Shown one piece after another: positions 1 through 11,019 of a stretch of 64,000 nt of DNA. Origin of the DNA: Diphasiastrum complanatum (Eukaryota; Streptophyta; Lycopodiopsida; Lycopodiales; Lycopodiaceae). Both the position numbers and the translations under genes were made by a program. The stretch lies in NCBI GenBank assembly GCA_029204225.1, contig CM055112.1, forward strand, positions 42,128,545-42,192,544. The letters run 5' to 3'. The first letter of the stretch is position 1. Every line of letters begins with the position of its first letter. A model generated the notes under the pieces. It saw only the letters and a list, made by a program, of their open reading frames with translations. It searched no databases and had not been told where the DNA came from.

Positions 1-515
1 TTTTTTTTTCTTGCATTTTTTCATTCCATTTTGTATGAGCTGAACGTGTGTGTGTGTGTGGGCACTATATTGGACCTTTAATCCCCCACAAAGCATAGGT
101 AGAAAACAATCTGATAATTGTTCAAACTTGTTGTGAAAGGCCTTAGAAAATACTGACTGTGTGAGGATAAAATAAGCTGCCAAGCACGTTTTTAGACTTC
201 CAAAGGTTGTTTCTGCACCCCAACTTCAGCATTCAGGTTCAAATGTTTCAGTCTACAAAACAACAAGAATCGATCAACACAATCACCAAAGTACAGCATC
301 AAGTACTTCAAGACAAGAAGAACAGAATTGCTCACCACCCACTGTGTATTCACACTAACTTATTATCAAGTACAAAGAAAGCAACTTAAGTACTCAACAT
401 GGGCTCGTAAAAGAATTGGCTCAATAACTACAGAACTAAGCAAAGTGTGTTACCGTCGAACTTAGAAAGTAATCTTAAAGAAACTACACGTTGATTGTTG
501 CTAATTTAACTCTCT
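1..515 (-). repeat. Probable 3' LTR region of Copia-1 (outer edge not seen)
   Basis: This non-coding stretch lies just past the RNase H remnant of Copia-1. On the minus strand a purine-rich tract (GAGGGAGAGAG, about 516-530) resembles a polypurine tract and would precede the 3' LTR. There is no second LTR copy in the window for comparison, so this is inferred from position. A short GT repeat lies at about 47-60. Confidence 0.4.
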
Positions 516-589
516 CCCTCAATAATCAATGTCTCATTTAGACTATGACTTATGCTATTCTTAAAACATACCTACTCTCTAAAAGTCTC

Positions 590-1375
590 ACACGTCTCTT
601 TATTTAAGGTTTTTGTAAATATATCAGCAAGTTGCAACATTGTAGAGCAATGTGTAACACTAATGTCTTTAGATTGTAACTTCTCACGCACAAGTGATAT
701 TTTACTTCAATGTGTTTAGTGCTTGCGTGAAAGATTGGATTTTTGGCCAATTGTATCCCGCTTTGGCTATCATTGTTGATAATAGTGGGGTGTATTTACT
801 TCATACCAATCTCACTCAACAATCTTCGCAGCCATACAGCTTCTAGAGTAGAAGAACTTAACGCTTTATACTCAACTTATGTCAATGAAAGAGAAATAGA
901 GTCCTACTTCTTACTAGACCATTCCATTTTCAAAGTTGAAAGCATACCTAGTAGTTGACTTTCTATCGTCTATATTGCCAGCCCAATCATCATCAACATA
1001 TCCTTGTAATCTAGGTAAAGCATGTTGCCTTCTATAAACCAATCCAAGGTCTAGCTATAGTAAGATAGATTAGGGAGCCTACAAGTCTTCTATATAGTGT
1101 GATGTCCTCAAAGGATGCTTCATCATCACCATTAGAGACTTTCACATTTTGCTCCATAGAAGTATCTACTCCTTTACAATCTTTCATTTCAAACTTTTCT
1201 AAGATAGATGGAGCATATTTTGATTGACAAATAAAACTCAAATCTTTGCCTCTTGATACTTCTATTCATGGTATGAAATGAAGAACACCAAGATCCACCA
1301 TGTTAAACTCTTTAGACAATGCTACTTTCACTTCTTGTATACCATCATGATCATTTCCACTAAGGATAATGTCAT
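590..1375 (-). pseudogene. Copia-1 reverse transcriptase C-terminal part and RNase H
   Basis: The minus strand resumes Copia RT immediately after the LARD insertion, with IILSGNDHDG then EFNMVDLGVLHF near 1,270-1,375. At 1,032-1,241 follow QSKYAPSILEKFEMKDCKG and LYRRLVGSLIYLTIARP, both typical of the Copia RT/connection region. Further down (about 1,010-600) are RNase H remnants: WAGNIDDRKSTTRYAF, TLEAVWLRRLL, IINNDSQSGIQLAKNPIFHA and STKHIEVKYH. Several stops and shifts break the frame, so this is a dead remnant. Confidence 0.8.
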
Positions 1376-2570
1376 TGTAGCAAAGGCATCCCAAAGGGAG
1401 TCGGGAACCACGACTTAGCTTCCCAGCCTTCAACTCTTGCCATCCAAACCCACTTGACATACAAGCAGCCAACTCGTCAACAACGATCAGACTTAACCCA
1501 CTTGAAGTTCCGAAAACCAACATTGAGATCCAACCTGGCGCCATGCCAGATCGGGGGTCCCGATGTGGGTGACTTCCCTCCAAGCAAGCCGCCCGACATA
1601 CATCAAACTTAACCAACTCGAAGCTTCGTTACAACGACATCCATTCCAAGCAAGCGGTCTGACTTACATCAGACTTAACCAACTGAAAGCTTCGTCACGA
1701 GCGCCGGAAGCCAACCTGGCGCCATGCCAGACTGGACAGCCATAAACAGGTAACTTCCACCCAAGCAAGCCATCCAACTCAGCCGACAAGTTAGAGCCCG
1801 TTCCCCAAAAGCTTAACCCATTCACGTTCATGCAAGGAACACTCAGAACCACAAGCCGCGACAGATATGGAGACAACCAGTTCCTGGACCAAATGGTCCC
1901 GACAGCATACCGCTGGCGCCACGAACCGAATGGTCCCGACGGCATACCTCTGGCGTCCTGGGATACGACCCTCAGCTATGTGCCAAGTTAAAAATTTTGA
2001 AAGCGGCCTTACAACTGGCGCTTTTACCGAACACTGAAACCCAGAAGGTAATCAGAGTCAGTTTGAGGAAAAATCCCACTTTATTGATAAATCTGAGAAG
2101 GTTACATTTCAAGTGTGTGACCGACCCTAGTCTCCGGGGTGCTAGCATGCCAAGGCGAGAGCCATGACAACATTCCAGCAAGGGAGGCTGAGACTTGGTT
2201 GGAGCTCGCCCTGAGTCGCAACCCGCACTCCCCTATAGTATTGGTGTGATTCGGCACCCCCCCCCTCATACCAAGCACTCTACCCAAGCTGGTAAAGCAC
2301 GTTTTTCTCTCTCTAAGATTTTCTCTTTCTAGAAAGTCATTTTTTCTCTCTAGATTTTATTGATCCCCAGGCTTCCTTTAATCATGCCTAGATCGTGTGA
2401 GGTGATTGCACTCGGCTAGAACCGATCAAAGATTTTCAGCCATAGGAACTTGGCGCCGGCTGGATTTTGGTCACAGTGGCGTCGGGAGCAGCAGGGGCGC
2501 TGCTGGCGCCGGGGACATAGCTGGCGCCGATGGCGCCGGAAGTAAAGCTTGTAAAGGTAGCTTTACAACA
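1376..2570 (-). repeat. LARD-like element, 3' LTR
   Basis: This 1,195-bp repeat is closely similar to 3,132-4,379 but shorter by several indels, including a cytosine run near 2,255-2,270. It contains many GGCGCC palindromes, densest at about 2,450-2,540, and an internal partial duplication around CTGGCGCCATGCCAGA (about 1,530 and 1,715). Confidence 0.85.
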
Positions 2571-3131
2571 TCCACCCCACCTTTATAAAATCTGATGTCC
2601 TCATCAGATGTCAGATTAAGAATGAGCCCACATAGGACACCCCTCCAACTATCTGTGCTTTCACCATTAAGCAGCACATTGCCTCAGTCACGCCCCACCA
2701 CTTTTTGGTAGATACCCCTTATAGCTAAACGATCGGCAACTATCCCGCACTGGCAGCTAACCACCCGTGCTTTACACCCGAATTCGAGCAGCATCTCTAT
2801 ATCAATGGTTAACCAGTACAGTTCGAATATGTCGCCCCGCACCCCACAAGGTACAGACCGTGCTTTTACCTACCTAGGCAGCACTTTGCCTCATCCGTCC
2901 TACGTGCAGACAGCGCCAGGCCCGAACCGCGAGAACTGACCGTGCTTACACCTCAAGGGCAGCACCTTGACTCATCAAGTCCCTCGTTCTACCGACCACC
3001 CCGACCGTGGACGCACCCTGTGCTTACACTGTGGGCAGCACCTTGCACAACAGTTGTCTTGATGAACCCCAAACCGTGGCCATTTCTGTGAGATCCGCAT
3101 AGATGACCGGCCAGTCGGCTCTGATACCACA
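2571..3131 (-). other. Internal domain of LARD-like element with diverged minisatellite-like repeats
   Basis: No transposon protein is encoded. On the plus strand a motif resembling CCGTGCTTACACC followed by GGGCAGCACCTTG and TCAT recurs about four or five times (near 2,670, 2,765-2,800, 2,862-2,895, 2,940-2,972 and 3,018-3,050), spaced roughly 75-200 bp. In the element's own orientation this fills the leader between primer site and polypurine tract, where packaging or dimerisation signals would be expected. A role is inference only. Confidence 0.6.
3118..3129 (-). promoter_or_regulatory. Primer-binding site of LARD-like element
   Basis: The minus strand reads TGGTATCAGAGC two bases after the end of the 5' LTR (3,132-4,379). 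This matches the 3' end of plant initiator tRNA-Met, the usual primer for plant LTR elements, and fixes the orientation. Confidence 0.85.
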
Positions 3132-4379
3132 TGTAGCGCAGGCATCCCAAAGGGAGCCGGGAACCACGACTTAGCTTCCCAGCCTTCAACTCTTGCCATC
3201 CAAACCCACTTGACATACAAGCAGCCAACTCATCAACAACGATCAGACTTAACCCACTTAAAGTTCCGAAAACCAACATTGAGATCCAACCTGGCGCCAT
3301 GCCAGATCGGGGGTCCCGATGTGGGTGACTTCCCTCCAAGCAAGCCGCCCGACATACATCAAACTTAACCAACTCGAAACTTCGCTACAAACGAGTAACA
3401 TCCATTCCAAGCAAGCGGTCTGACTTACATCAGACTTAACCAACTGAAAGCTTCGTCACAAGCGCTGAAAGCTTCGTCACGAGCGCTGAAAGCCAACCTG
3501 GCGCCACGCCAGACTAGACAGCCATAAACAGGTAACTTCCACCCAAGCAAGCCATCCAACTCAGCCGACAGGTTAGAGCCCGTTCCCCAAGAGCTTAACC
3601 CATTCACGTTCATGCAAGGAACACTCAGAACCACAAGCCGCGACAGATATGGAGACAACCAGTTCCTGGACCAAATGGTCCCGACAGCATACCGTTGGCG
3701 CCACGGACCGAATGGTCCCGACGGCATACCGCTAGCGTCCTGGGATACGACCCTCAACTATGTGCCAAGTTAAAAATTTTGAAAGCGGCCTTACAACTGG
3801 TGCTTTTACCGAACACTGAAACCCAGAAGGTAATCAGAGTCAGTTTGAGGAAAATCCCACTTTATTGATAAATCTGAGAAGGTTACATTTCAAGTGTGTG
3901 ACCGACCCTAGTCTCCGGGGTGCTAGCATGCCAAGGCGAGAGCCATGACAACATTCCAGCAAGGGAGGCTGAGAGTTGGTTGGAGCTCGCCCTGAGTCGC
4001 AACCCGCACTCCCCTATAGTATTGGTGTGATTCGGCACCCCCCCCCCCCCCCCTCATACCAAGCACTCTACCCAAGCTGGTAAAGCACGTTTTTCTCTCT
4101 CTAGGATTTTCTCTTTCTAGAAAGTCACTTTCTCTCTCTAGATTTTATTGATCCCCAGACTTCCTTTAATCATGCCTAGATCGTGTGAGGTGATTGCACA
4201 TCGATCTGAGCTCTCTACACTCTGCTAGAACCGATCAAAAATTTTCAGCCATAGGAACTTGGCGCCGGCTGGATTCTGGTCACAGTGGCGCCGGGAGCAG
4301 CAGGGGAGCTGCTGGCGCCGAGGACATAGCTGGCGTCGATGGCGCCGGAAGTAAAGCTTGTAAAGGTAGCTTTACAACA
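3132..4379 (-). repeat. LARD-like element, 5' LTR
   Basis: This 1,248-bp copy of the LTR at 1,376-2,570 contains a small extra tandem copy near 3,450-3,490 (GAAAGCTTCGTCAC repeated), a longer cytosine run near 4,037-4,053 and a short insertion near 4,200-4,225. The indels and scattered substitutions suggest the insertion is not very recent. Confidence 0.85.
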
Positions 4380-4384
4380 GTCAT

Positions 4385-4873
4385 CCACATACAAAATAAG
4401 AATGATGACTTTACCATCATTAAATCTTAAGTACAAAGAAGGATCATAAGCACTTCAACAAAATTTATAAAGTTTAAGAAAGCATTCAACCTAGAGTACC
4501 AAGATCTAGGTGCTTACTTAAGCCCAAAAAGACTTCTTAGTAGCAAACATACTTTTCCTTCTTGATCTTCTTTGATGAAGCCCTCGGGTTGCCTCATAAA
4601 GATCTCCTCTTCCAAATAGCCATTTAGAAAGGCATTAGTCACATCAAGTTGAAATAGAGACCAATTGAAAGTAGTTGCAAGAGAAATGATCAACCTTATA
4701 GAAACTAGCTTAGCAACAGGAGCAAAAGTTTCATCAAAGTCTACTCCCTTGGTTTGCAAGAACCCCTTTGCCACTAGCCTTGCCTTATATTTGTTGATGC
4801 TTCCATCTTGGTTGTACTTCAATCTATGGATCCATTTGCACTCAAGTGGTCTTCTTCCATGAGAAAGATCCAC
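4385..4873 (-). pseudogene. Copia-1 reverse transcriptase, N-terminal part
   Basis: The minus-strand translation begins with ECKWIHRLKYNQDGSINKYK and continues KARLVAKGFLQTKGVDFDET, FAPVAKLVSIR, QLDVTNAFLNGYLEEEIFMR and QPEGFI, all typical Copia RT blocks. It ends at LILYVDD, where the LARD-like element is inserted. A frame break lies at about 4,450-4,510. The piece at 1,375 continues the domain. Confidence 0.85.
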
Positions 4874-5100
4874 AAGATTTCATGTATGATTCTCCATAAG
4901 AGCATCATACTCCTTTTGCATGGCATCCCTCCATTCTTGTGACTCCATAGCATCTTCAAAGCAACTCGGCTCATCAAACATAGATGTTAGCAAAGTATAA
5001 GAGGTACGTGAATGAAGATCTTCCCTTTGTTCACCTTTGTCAACATAGGTGAGCCTTGATGGCGAGTCGGCCTTCCTTTTTGTAGATCTCTTTGGAGCAC

Positions 5101-6446
5101 TCAGGTCTTGAGGTGGATCCTCAAGATCTCGATCACATGTATAGGCTCCTCCTCAAATATTGCAAGATCCTCGACATAAGATGGATTAGTACCACTTTCA
5201 TTCATCTTGTAGTAGTTACCTTCATCAAATGTAACATCTCTACTCACTAAAATCTTTTTAGTGATAGGATTATAGACTCTATATCCCTTGCTATTTTCAG
5301 CGTAACCAACAAAGATTCCCTTTATGGATGAAGGATCATCCTTCTTTCTTGTATCTAACGATTGAAAAAAATAGCAAGTAGATCCAAAGATTCTAAGATC
5401 TTTGATATTTGGCTTATTACCAAATAGAGCCTCATAAGATGTTATGCCTCCAATGGGCTTACATGGAAATCTATTACATAAATAAGCTGAACAAACAATG
5501 GCCTCTCCCCAAAATGACTTAGATATAGAGATGAATCTAGCCTTAAAGCTTTTGCACACTCACAAAGAGTTCTATTCATTCTCTCGGCTATACCATTTTG
5601 TTGAGGACTATAAGTACATGTAAGCTCTCTTTTAATACCATTGGATTTACAAAACTCTATCATCTTAGTGGTGATATACTCTCCACCATTATCACTTATC
5701 AATACTTTTACTTTAGCATCAAGTTAATTCTCAACTACAGTTTTGAACTTTACAAAAGACTCAAAAAATTTACTTTTGGAATCCAAAAGTTCAAACCAAG
5801 TGTATCTAGACTAATCATCAATAAAAGATACACACATTAATGCACCTCCATTAGATTCTTGAGAAAAAGAGTGCACATCACTATGAATGAGATTCAATGC
5901 TTTAGTAGATCTAGTGGAAGAGTTAACAAGAGGTAGCTTGTGTGCCTTTGAAAGGCTACAAGCTTCACATCTTTTTCCACACTTTGAGAGTGCCTTTGGA
6001 AGGCCAAGAGCAAGATCCTTTGTGCATAGCATCTCCATTGATTTGAATTTGGGATGGCCCAAACTCTTATGCCAAAGCTCCACTTGATTAAGCTCCTCCT
6101 TAGCCATGTTCACACTTCCAAGAAATACATTAGCATCAACCTTAAAAAGCCTTCCTTGCTTGAATCCTTTTACAATGCAAGTATCATTCATCATTATGGA
6201 GCAAACACCTTGCTTAAAATGGACATCTAAACCATCATCCATCAATTGTCCTACACTTAGCAAACTCTTAGTCAGTGTAGGAACATAGAGTACATTTTGA
6301 AGATCTACTCTTTTAGAGGATCCAAGACTTAAGGGAATAGTTCCCACTCCATCTATTCTACATTCTTGATCACTTGATGTTAGAATAGACTTTTTACAAC
6401 CTACAAAAGGTACAAGAGTTGAGAAAAAATCCTTTTGGAATGTCAT
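5101..6446 (-). pseudogene. Copia-1 protease end, pre-integrase domain and integrase
   Basis: Minus-strand frames give the protease tail (6,446 downward), the gag-pre-integrase zinc region (ELWHKSLGHPKFKSMEMLCT, then CGKRCEACSLSKAHKLP; H-H-C-C pattern), the first integrase aspartate in LIHSDVHSF, the second in ISDNGGEYITTKM, and the glutamate in SPQQNGIAERMNRT. The C-terminal domain follows (RIFGSTCYFF; KGIFVGYAENSKGYRVYNP). Stops at about 5,811 and 5,725 and a frame change near 5,500 break the frame. The catalytic triad is recognisable, but the gene cannot make an intact product. Confidence 0.85.
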
Positions 6447-6745
6447 GTGGGAGCTAGCCCCACTATCAATCCATTATGTGTCATTGGAGTAGCTCTTGAT
6501 TGTTGATGTAGATGCCATCAAGGATGAATCCACTTCATCATCATCTTCCTCAAGGGTGAGGCTGCCTTGCTTGCTCTCACCTTGTGCATTCTTCTTTTTG
6601 TAGCACTCGGATGCAAAGTGCCCCTTCTTTCCACAAAAGAAGCACTTTAGTTTGGCCTTGTTCTTCTTTCCACCTTTAGAGCATGATGCTTGATCATCAC
6701 TCTTGGTCTCCTTCTGTTAGATCTTCTTCTTGGACTTTGCCTTAA
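6440..6745 (-). pseudogene. Copia-1 gag zinc knuckle and protease active site
   Basis: On the minus strand KCFFCGKKGHFASECYKKK is a perfect CX2CX4HX4C retroviral zinc knuckle. It is followed by an acidic stretch (LEEDDDEVDSS) and by WIDSGASSHMT, the Copia aspartic protease active site (D-S-G-A). A TAA stop sits immediately before this active-site block. Upstream gag sequence is missing past about 6,745. Confidence 0.8.
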
Positions 6746-7560
6746 TTTGTAGATACTGCAAGAGAACTGGACATGAAATAAAAGACTGTAGAACTTTAAA
6801 ATTTAACAACTAGAAAAAGAAACAATTTCAACAACAAGCAAATTCTGCTTCAACCAGTTTTTTGACCTAGCAGCAAGAGGAAGATGAAGCAACTTTTATG
6901 ACCAAGGTCGGAGAACCACAGGATATCAATTCTAGAATCTTGATTCAGAAGCAACACAACACATGACTCACCATCATGACTGGTTCAAAGATTATAAATA
7001 TTTTACCAATTCTCAAGTTGTACAACTTAGAGATAACTCATCACATTCGATCCAGGGTGAAGGAACAATCAGGGTCGAATTTTTGAGAGGTGAAGTCAAT
7101 CTGCTCTCCAACATTATCCACGTACCAAATCTGACCAAGAATTTGCTCATCACTGTTTCAGGTCGGAAGGTCGAATTTGATGTGAACGGTTGCACAATAC
7201 TTGACAAATCCCAAAAATTTCTAGCTTTCGAAAAAATGAGTCACAATCTCTACAAACTCAGCCACTATGACTCCTCCAACAATCAAGCTCTTCACACTTC
7301 TACTTCTGAATCATCTGATATGCTTTGGCATCTCAAATTAGAATTTTAATAGTATTCAACAAATGTCAACTCAAGGACTAGTACAATATCTGCCTTCTGT
7401 CATCAAGCCAACTTCTCCATGTGAAAGTTGTATAATCAGCAAGGATGCTAGAAGTCCTTTTATTTCTGACTCACTTCCCTCTCTAAATACAACATTGTCA
7501 AACTCACACCCTACTTCCTCACATAATATTCCCCTTACACAAAAACAATAATCTAAATAT
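6745..7560 (+). pseudogene. Copia-2 fragment: zinc knuckle, protease and pre-integrase domain
   Basis: The plus strand gives CRYCKRTGHEIKDCR (CX2CX4HX4C zinc knuckle, about 6,755-6,800). It then gives the protease region lacking a clear DSG, with THHHDWFKDYKYF, QLRDNSSHSIQGEGTIRVEF and IIHVPNLTKNLL (6,963-7,150). The pre-integrase domain follows with DMLWHLKLEF and, in a shifted frame, CESCIISKDARSPF (about 7,420-7,460). This is a short, broken piece of a different Copia lineage from Copia-1, in opposite orientation and abutting it. No LTRs are visible. Confidence 0.75.
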
Positions 7561-7782
7561 AAATGTGGCAAGAGAATACTCCAACACATTTTTGCAATTA
7601 ACTTTTGGGAACATTTCTAAAAGCTCACTAGATAATATTAAGCCATAATGTTGGATACCATAGAGCTAATCCTTCGATTCCATTTCGTCAACACCCACTT
7701 TCTTTAATGTGTCAACAATGAAAATTGTATTGATATAAGCCATTTTAAATGATCTTCCAAGGCTTTTTGTACTCATTGAAAT
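7561..7782. other. Short spacer, nothing recognised
   Basis: No convincing coding sequence. This is AT-rich sequence between the Copia-2 fragment and the Copia-3 5' LTR. Confidence 0.5.
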
Positions 7783-8476
7783 TGTTAACAACTGAACTTC
7801 ACTTTCCATCATCCCTGAAGTTCCACGCGGCACAGTCTGATCTCACGGAGAAAGACGGCCGCAACTAACCAGCGTTTAGCATAGCCATTTTTTTACAAGA
7901 TTGACTTAGAAAAAAATGATATACAGAATATAAACGTACCTACGAAGTGCATAGAGATGAAGAGAGAGTAAGTAAGAGAGATAGAGAAGAAAATTGGACT
8001 TGTACGTTGAGATGCGGCAAGCTTTGTACTCTCTTTCCACAAAAAAAAAAAATTGTGTTGATAGACCATTCTTGCCAGGTTTTTCTATTGTGCATGGAAA
8101 TGTGAATGCCATTTTATGTATGTACTGCAATTCTGATAAGTAAATGAGATTGTTCTTGCAATCAGAACTAGTGTGCAGGTTCGTAGGCTGAAAAACTGAA
8201 TACCGAACATATTGTTGGATTTTTTGCACTTTTCGCATTGTCAAGAAAACCCAACACTGAAGCCAAAACATGACTTAGCACATTTTTCACCAACCTTCGG
8301 GTTGTTCGCATTTGTCGAATTTTCTCGTAGAGTTAGAATGTGCAGGAATATACAAATTCACCAACCTTTGTGTTTCTCGCATTTTTCGAAAAATGCGAAA
8401 GGCGCATAAAAAGGCACGCTTCCGCATCCTTGACACTGCTTGCTATAGGTGAAGCCGAAACGATCAGTTCGCTTCA
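7783..8476 (+). repeat. Copia-3 5' LTR
   Basis: This repeat matches 12,551-13,247. Shared blocks include AACTTCACTTTCC near the start, the segment around ATGATATACAGAATATAAA (about 7,915) and CACGCTTCCGCATCCTTGAC near 8,415. It is followed directly by the primer-binding site. Confidence 0.8.
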
Positions 8477-8477
8477 G

Positions 8478-8489
8478 TGGTATCAGCTG
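8478..8489 (+). promoter_or_regulatory. Copia-3 primer-binding site
   Basis: TGGTATCAGCTG lies one base after the LTR end. It matches the first ten bases of the usual TGGTATCAGAGC initiator tRNA-Met site, with mutations after that. Confidence 0.65.
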
Positions 8490-8519
8490 CAGACTAGCTA
8501 CAAGGACATAGATTATCAA

Positions 8520-9245
8520 ATGGCAATGAACTTGCAACAAAAGGCTGTCAACATGTTCGATGGCAGCAACTATGTTGTCTGGAAACACAAAGGGAAGAGG
8601 CTACTCAGAGGAGAAGGCTTATGGAGCATAGTAGATGGAACAAAAGTCAGGTCACAACAAAATCCGGTTGAATGGAGAAAGAAGAATGATAGAACAATGG
8701 CTCTCATCACTTTGTCGCTTGCAAAAGACATCATGATGACCACAGTGGACTGTGAAACCAGCCACGAAATGTGGGAAAGGCTACAAGCCAAACATGAGCG
8801 CTTGACAAGTGCAGAGATCTTGCATCTCAACAACCAACTTCTGAACATGAAATGGGATGGCAATGATCTGGATAAGCATGCTAGGAAGATGAAGGCCATC
8901 TTCGATCAACTAGCAACTGCAAATCAGAATCATGTTATTCCGTCAGAGCAACAGTTCTTGAATTTCATAAGAACTCTACCATCCTCCTACTATAGCCTTA
9001 GGTCAATACTCATGAGGATGCCTAATATGACATTCAGTGATGTTGTTAAAGTTGTAGCAGATGAAGTCATCATAAGAGATCATACTGATTCTCAAGACAG
9101 CGAAGACCAAGCATCTTTCGTCAGAAGAAAGTAGAAAGAAAAAGCCCAGAAGCAAAGCCCATCTTCAACCAAGCAAGAACGCAGCTCAAGGACGCCTGCG
9201 ATATGCAATTACAGCAAAAGGAAAGGGCACTTAGAGAAGGATTGT
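8520..9245 (+). pseudogene. Copia-3 gag
   Basis: The gag frame can start at ATG 8,520 (MAMNLQQKAVNMFDGSNYVV) and runs open to 9,134. It contains the UBN2-type capsid region: LWSIVDGTKV, MALITLSLAKDIMM, EMWERLQAKHERLTSAEILH and FIRTLPSSYYSLRSILMRMP. After a stop at 9,132-9,134, a zinc knuckle remnant CNYSKRKGHLEKDC follows (about 9,200-9,243), where the second Cys is Ser. Gag would build the virus-like particle. Here it is separated from the nucleocapsid knuckle by the stop. Confidence 0.8.
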
Positions 9246-9388
9246 TGGGGAAATCCCAACAACATCTACATGTCTTGCAAGAAGAAGGTACACTCATCAT
9301 TTAATGCTAGTACAATCCCAAGAACAAGAACAAAGACAAGGCCCATACTGCATAATCTTTCCATCAAGAGGAAGAGCTAGAGCTAGCT

Positions 9389-10834
9389 ATGGCAGCAAAA
9401 GATGTGCCTAATGCACATTCAGAGCTGAAGATTGTCATAGACTCAAGAGCCACATCGCACATCGCGTACAAGAAGAAGGCCCTAAAGGACTATAAGACCT
9501 CCAATGGAAAAAGAAAAGTCATTTTTGGTGATAACAACAAACACCACATCATGGGGACTAGAACTCTACTTCTAAAGACTGCTTCTGGTTACAAGGATCT
9601 AGAGGGAGTCATATACGTTCCGACAATGAAGAGTGATCTCTTGTCAGTTGCCAAGATGACATATATGGGAGTGAATGTCACTTTTAATAGTGGCGAATGT
9701 CAAATAAAAGACTGTGGATCTAACCAAATCCTAGTGAGAGCTGAAAGAAAGAGAAACTTGTATCATACAAGTATCCGGAATCTTGCTGATCAAGTTCTTG
9801 TGACTTCAGAAAAAGAAGACAAGAACGAATTATGGCATAAGAGGATGTGTCATTATAGCATGAACATACTCTATAATATGTCAAGAAACAGAATGGCAGA
9901 AGGGATGGATGTCATTGACAAGAAAATCAGACTATGTGAATCGTTTTTAAAGGGCAAACAGCACTGTGAAGCATTCAGGTTCCTGATTCACAGCGACCTA
10001 TGTGGGCCTATGAAGGTTCCATCCATATTTGGATCAAAGTACTTTGCCACTTTTATAGACGATTATATGCACATGACCTTCGTCTACTTCTTGAAGAAAA
10101 AGTTTGATGTGAGTTTTCAAGCAGTTCAAGAGTTTGGCTGAAACACAAACAGGAAGAAAAATTAAAATTCTAAGATTTGATAATGGTGGCGAATACACCA
10201 GTACAAAATCAAGAATTAGTCAGAATGAAGGAATCGAGAGACAGTATATTGATACTACACACCACATCATAATGGAATACGAGAGAAAGAACCGGACCCT
10301 GATGGAGTCAACAAGTTGCATGATGGTGCAGGCAAACCTCTCAAAAGAATTTTGGGTAGAAGCTATCTTGACAGCCGTTTATCTTCATAATAGGAGTATG
10401 ACACCTGTTGTAAGCGATGCCACCCCTTACGAGGCATGGACTGGTGAAAAGCCCAACCTATCACATGTTAGAGTGTTTGGTTGCAGGGCATACATCATGT
10501 ACCTCAAGAGAAGAGAACAAAGCTTGATGAGAAGTCTAAGCTCATGATATTCGTGGGCTATGCAATCAATTCACCTAGTTATGGGTTGTATGATCCTGAA
10601 ACCAACAAAGTTCAAGTGAGCAGAGATGTAAAGTTTGATGAAAGAGCATTTCAGGAAGACACCAACCCGACTGGTTATCAGTGTTTCGATCTGACTTCTC
10701 ACATCTCTGAATGGGCTGAAGAGGGAGAGCAAACTTCTATGGAGCCATATCAACAGCCTATTCAAGAAGATGAACGGGCAGTTGAGCAACAAGAGTTGAA
10801 AGCCCCACAACAACTAGTACAACATCAAGAGTAG
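9389..10834 (+). pseudogene. Copia-3 protease and integrase
   Basis: The frame from 9,389 shows protease remnants (IVIDSRATSHIAYKKKALKD; catalytic DSG changed to DSR), VIYVPTMKSDLLSVAKM, the pre-integrase ELWHKRMCHYSMNIL with RLCESFLKGKQH, and the first integrase Asp (LIHSDLCGPMKVPSIFGSKY). After a TGA at 10,139-10,141 the next frame has the second Asp (LRFDNGGEYTSTKSRI), a degraded third block (EYERKNRTLMEST) and the integrase C-terminal region. That part shifts again at about 10,500 into FVGYAINSPSYGLYDPETNK. The PQQNG block is mutated. Confidence 0.8.
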
Positions 10835-11019
10835 AAGGATCTTGCCCAACCAAAACGCTCTGCCAAAATTAGACATAAGGCTATTAAGAATGCTGCAGCA
10901 AACAATTGTGAAAGCAACCGATGCCTAATAACTACGAAACCCACATCTTACTCAAAAGCAATGGCGAGTCAGGAATCTGAACAATGGAAGAAGGCGATGC
11001 AGAAATAAATAGAAACATG

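Larger units (their letters stand above)
1376..4379 (-). mobile_element. Complete non-coding LTR retrotransposon (LARD-like), nested in Copia-1
   Basis: Two long direct repeats (1,376-2,570 and 3,132-4,379) bracket 561 bases with no transposon protein. The repeats start TG and end CA and are flanked by a perfect 5-bp target duplication, GTCAT, at 1,371-1,375 and 4,380-4,384. A primer-binding site complementary to initiator tRNA-Met lies on the minus strand at 3,118-3,129 and a purine-rich tract at about 2,571-2,590, so the element is transcribed on the minus strand. LTRs of about 1.2 kb with a tiny internal domain fit a large retrotransposon derivative or oversized TRIM that needs enzymes from another element. 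Removing it and one target copy restores the Copia-1 YVDD box. Confidence 0.85.
1..6745 (-). mobile_element. Copia-1, decayed Ty1/Copia retrotransposon, interrupted by a LARD-like element
   Basis: Read on the minus strand, the order is gag zinc knuckle (about 6,620-6,670), protease (about 6,440-6,475), integrase (about 5,440-6,150), reverse transcriptase (4,873 down to 4,385, resuming at 1,375) and RNase H (about 1,010-590). This is the standard Copia order. The element is broken by stops and frameshifts and is cut in two by the element at 1,376-4,379. Its gag end is lost at about 6,745, where a Copia fragment of opposite orientation begins, so no 5' LTR is present. The 3' LTR probably occupies the first 515 bases and may run off the window. 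Family assignment is firm; the exact ends are not. Confidence 0.85.

Noticed and set aside
743-958. 71-codon plus-strand frame
   Set aside because: It is antisense to the Copia-1 RNase H remnant.
1266-3757. Paired minus-strand frames of 61-127 codons that occur in both LARD LTRs
   Set aside because: They repeat because the LTR is duplicated, match no family, and differ by indels between the two copies.
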